Below, one piece after another: positions 62,052 through 64,000 of a DNA stretch of 64,000 nt; positions within the stretch are counted from its first letter, which is position 1, and each line of letters begins with the position of its first letter. The DNA comes from Diadophis punctatus similis. Its lineage: Eukaryota; Chordata; Lepidosauria; Squamata; Dipsadidae. The stretch spans positions 255,675,346-255,739,345 of the forward strand of contig JALIGW010000002.1 of assembly GCA_023053685.1 (NCBI GenBank), in the 5' to 3' direction. The notes under the pieces are model-generated. The model searched no databases. It saw only the letters and a program-made list of their open reading frames with translations, and was not told the DNA's origin. The position numbers and the translations under genes were made by a program.

Positions 62052-62207
62052 GTAAGCCCCTCCCCTCCCTCTCCTCCTCCTCTGGGGACCCCATCCTGCC
62101 CTGAGAAGGTGGAGAGACCCTCACTGTGGGGGGAGCCGGAATGGACCCTCCTGGGGGAAGGTGGGCCTGATCCTCCTGCTCAGGTGAGGCTCCTTCTCCT
62201 TCCCCAG

Positions 62208-62321
62208 AGCCCCGTTCCTCCAGCTCTGCCAGGATCAAACTCTGGACGGGGATTATGGGGGCCGTGATAGGAGTGGCCTTCCTGGCTGTGGGGCTCTTCT
62301 CCTACCTGAAGAGCAAGAAAG
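62208..62321 (+). CDS. MHC class II beta chain, exon 4 (connecting peptide and membrane span)
   Basis: 114 bp. EPRSSSSARIK connects to a hydrophobic segment WTGIMGAVIGVAFLAVGLFS with the Gly-rich pattern used for alpha-beta pairing, then YLKSKK on the cytoplasmic side. Confidence 0.95.
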
Positions 62322-62558
62322 GTGAGTCGGGGGGGGCTGGATGAGAGGTTGTGGGGAGGGGACCATCTAGGGGAGGCCTCTCATCAAGCTTAGCAGGTGG
62401 CCAAGAGGGTCCCCTTGAGAAATATTTTTGGGAACTTCTGTTCTTTGAGGGGCTAAAAGTGAAGACCATGCAACCTATTATGGGGTATCAATTGGGAGGG
62501 GGATCCCTCAGTCCTCCAGCTCATTAACGGTTCTGATTGTGTCTTTTTCTCCTTCCAG

Positions 62559-62582
62559 CAACTCCCATCCAACCGCCTGCAG
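62559..62582 (+). CDS. MHC class II beta chain, exon 5 (cytoplasmic)
   Basis: 24 bp, as in mammalian DRB. Encodes ATPIQPPA, CTTCCAG acceptor and GTGAG donor. Confidence 0.85.
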
Positions 62583-63124
62583 GTGAGTTTCTTCTATTTC
62601 CCTCACCAAATCCCTCCCACAATTTATAGATGGTTTATTTTAAAAAAAATTAATTCTTCCTTTTCTAAAAACAAAAACAAACAATCACACTTGAAGTGAC
62701 TCCGCAAAGCCTCCTGTGGAGAAGGCTGACATTTTAGGCAGTTTTTCTTACAGAGACCCCCAAATACAGTGCAATAAAACGCAAAATACACACAACACTA
62801 AAACATGGGGCCATTCCTGTCATTAGTGGGAGGGAGCCCCCTGGGTTTTGGGCTGCCCTTCCTGACTCTTGCTGCCTTGTGAGATGTTACACAAAGCGAC
62901 ACCAGACTCCCTCCTTTCCTGCCATCACCATCATAGTACCAGCTTCTTAATTTAATCAGAATAGAGCTGGAAGGGACCTTGGAGGTCTTCTGGTCCAACC
63001 CCCTGCTGAAGCTGGAGATCCTATACCAGGGGTGGGTTCCTCCTGACTCTATGGTTTCGTCACCAAACCCCCAAAACTTTACCCTTAGACTGTCCACTGT
63101 TGACTTCACCCGATTCCTAGGAGG

Positions 63125-63300
63125 TCAGGAAGGGGCGTGCATAAGCGCACCAGCGTGCCTACCATCCCTGTCCTAATGTTCCCTCTTATTAGTACCCATC
63201 TTATGTATATAAACAATGTTACAGTATATCTATGTATATCACCAATACGTACTTGACAAAAACAAATAAATAAAATAAAAATAAAATAAAATAAACCACC
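63125..63300 (+). mobile_element. LINE 3' tail in intron 5
   Basis: GGGGCGTGCATAAGCGCACC through CTTGACAAAAACAAATAAATA matches 12431 and 36828 in reverse. At 62958-63030 a CR1-type GGAAGGGACCTTGGAGGTCT string precedes it. Confidence 0.65.
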
Positions 63301-63470
63301 CTCCTGCAGGGGGGGGGTCTGCCTGGGAGGCGGGCAAGGGGGGTGCTGAATGGGAGGAGGAGGAGAAGCCCACCCTGCATTTTTCCTGCAGACTAGCCAA
63401 AAAAAACTTATTTACCCTAAAGGTTTTAACTATATATTCTAATTTTCTTCTCTGTCTCTTTCCCCCCCAG

Positions 63471-63484
63471 CACTCATAACCTAA
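63471..63484 (+). CDS. MHC class II beta chain, exon 6 (C-terminus)
   Basis: CCCCCCCAG acceptor, then a split Ala, LIT and TAA. The exon continues as 3' UTR. A LINE tail with several AATAAA at 63640-63712 may supply the poly(A) signal. Confidence 0.8.
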
Positions 63485-63777
63485 TCCTGCTGTCCCTTCC
63501 TATTTTCTGATGGGAAAGATTTTTTTTTTTAGGGACATTTAGGTGAATTTCTCCCTTTGATGGTTGGACGTTCAAGGTGGTGGACCCACAAGAGGAGGAA
63601 ATTGCAGCCTGGACCTTCTCCCACTAAGACCCACCAACTCAGTTGGGCGGCATACAAATCTATTTAAACAAACAAACAAACAAACAAACAAATAAATAAA
63701 TAAATAAACTACCTTCAAAGGCTCTCTTCTTTTTGAAGGAGGGGAAACAGGGAGGGGTGGAGACCATCTAGTCCAGT

Positions 63778-64000
63778 GATGGCGAACCTATGGCACGGGT
63801 GCCACAGGTGGCACGCGGAGCCATATCTGCCGGCACACGAGCCATTGCCTAGCTCAGCTCCAGCGCGCATGTGCGCGCGTGCCAGCTGATTTTTTGCTCG
63901 CACGGAGGCTCTGGGAGGGCGTTTTCGGCTTCCGGAGGGCCTCTGGGGGGACTGGGAAGGGTGTTTTTGCCCTCCCCAGGCTCCAGGGAAGCCTCTGGAA
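63778..64000. mobile_element. hAT-type MITE, TGGCGAACCTATGGCAC type, cut by window end
   Basis: Same start as 47584; the right end lies beyond the window. Confidence 0.8.

Overview
The window is vertebrate nuclear DNA, most likely from a squamate reptile and probably a snake. The evidence is split genes with GT/AG introns, a reptile-type MHC class II beta gene, many L1, CR1/L2 and Tc1 fragments, a tRNA-derived SINE ending in (TTGCTA)n, and dense hAT-type miniature elements. The species call is an inference from repeat style; no sequence search was possible.

Two kinds of gene are present. At the right end, on the + strand, lies a complete six-exon MHC class II beta chain gene (53862-63484, 268 codons). 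Facing it on the - strand is a complete SCAN-KRAB-C2H2 zinc-finger gene (ZNF C, 51922 down to 42483, 955 codons). The two start codons are 1.94 kb apart, so the pair is head to head.

The rest of the window is older or partial copies of the same pair, arranged in tandem. Going left: ZNF B (33032 down to 23470, intact, KRAB + 21 fingers), ZNF A (14190 down to 6043, KRAB + 14 fingers, then an in-frame stop ahead of four more finger units), and at the left edge the 5' part of a further copy whose finger exon would lie left of base 1. Beside ZNF A and beside the left-edge copy, the divergent promoter still carries the MHC class II X/Y boxes and a decayed MHC exon 1, with no exons 2-6. The copy beside ZNF B has lost this MHC part. 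In all three duplicates the SCAN exon is reduced to its 3' end and the next exon has a net 13-base deletion, so these copies can only start at a downstream ATG just before the KRAB exon.

All four divergent promoters keep, in the same order and spacing, a GCATGCGCA (NRF1-like) motif followed about 30 bases later by a strong CTCF-type motif, always in the same orientation. The repeated unit therefore looks like a regulatory cassette as well as a gene pair.

Between the genes lie retroelements and DNA elements. Many have clear target-site duplications, and several are present in one copy of the unit and absent from its sister, which gives an order of events. The cassette duplicated first (with a reverse L1 already sitting at the 3' end of the ancestor of ZNF A and B). 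Individual SINE, LTR, L1 and hAT insertions followed in single copies.
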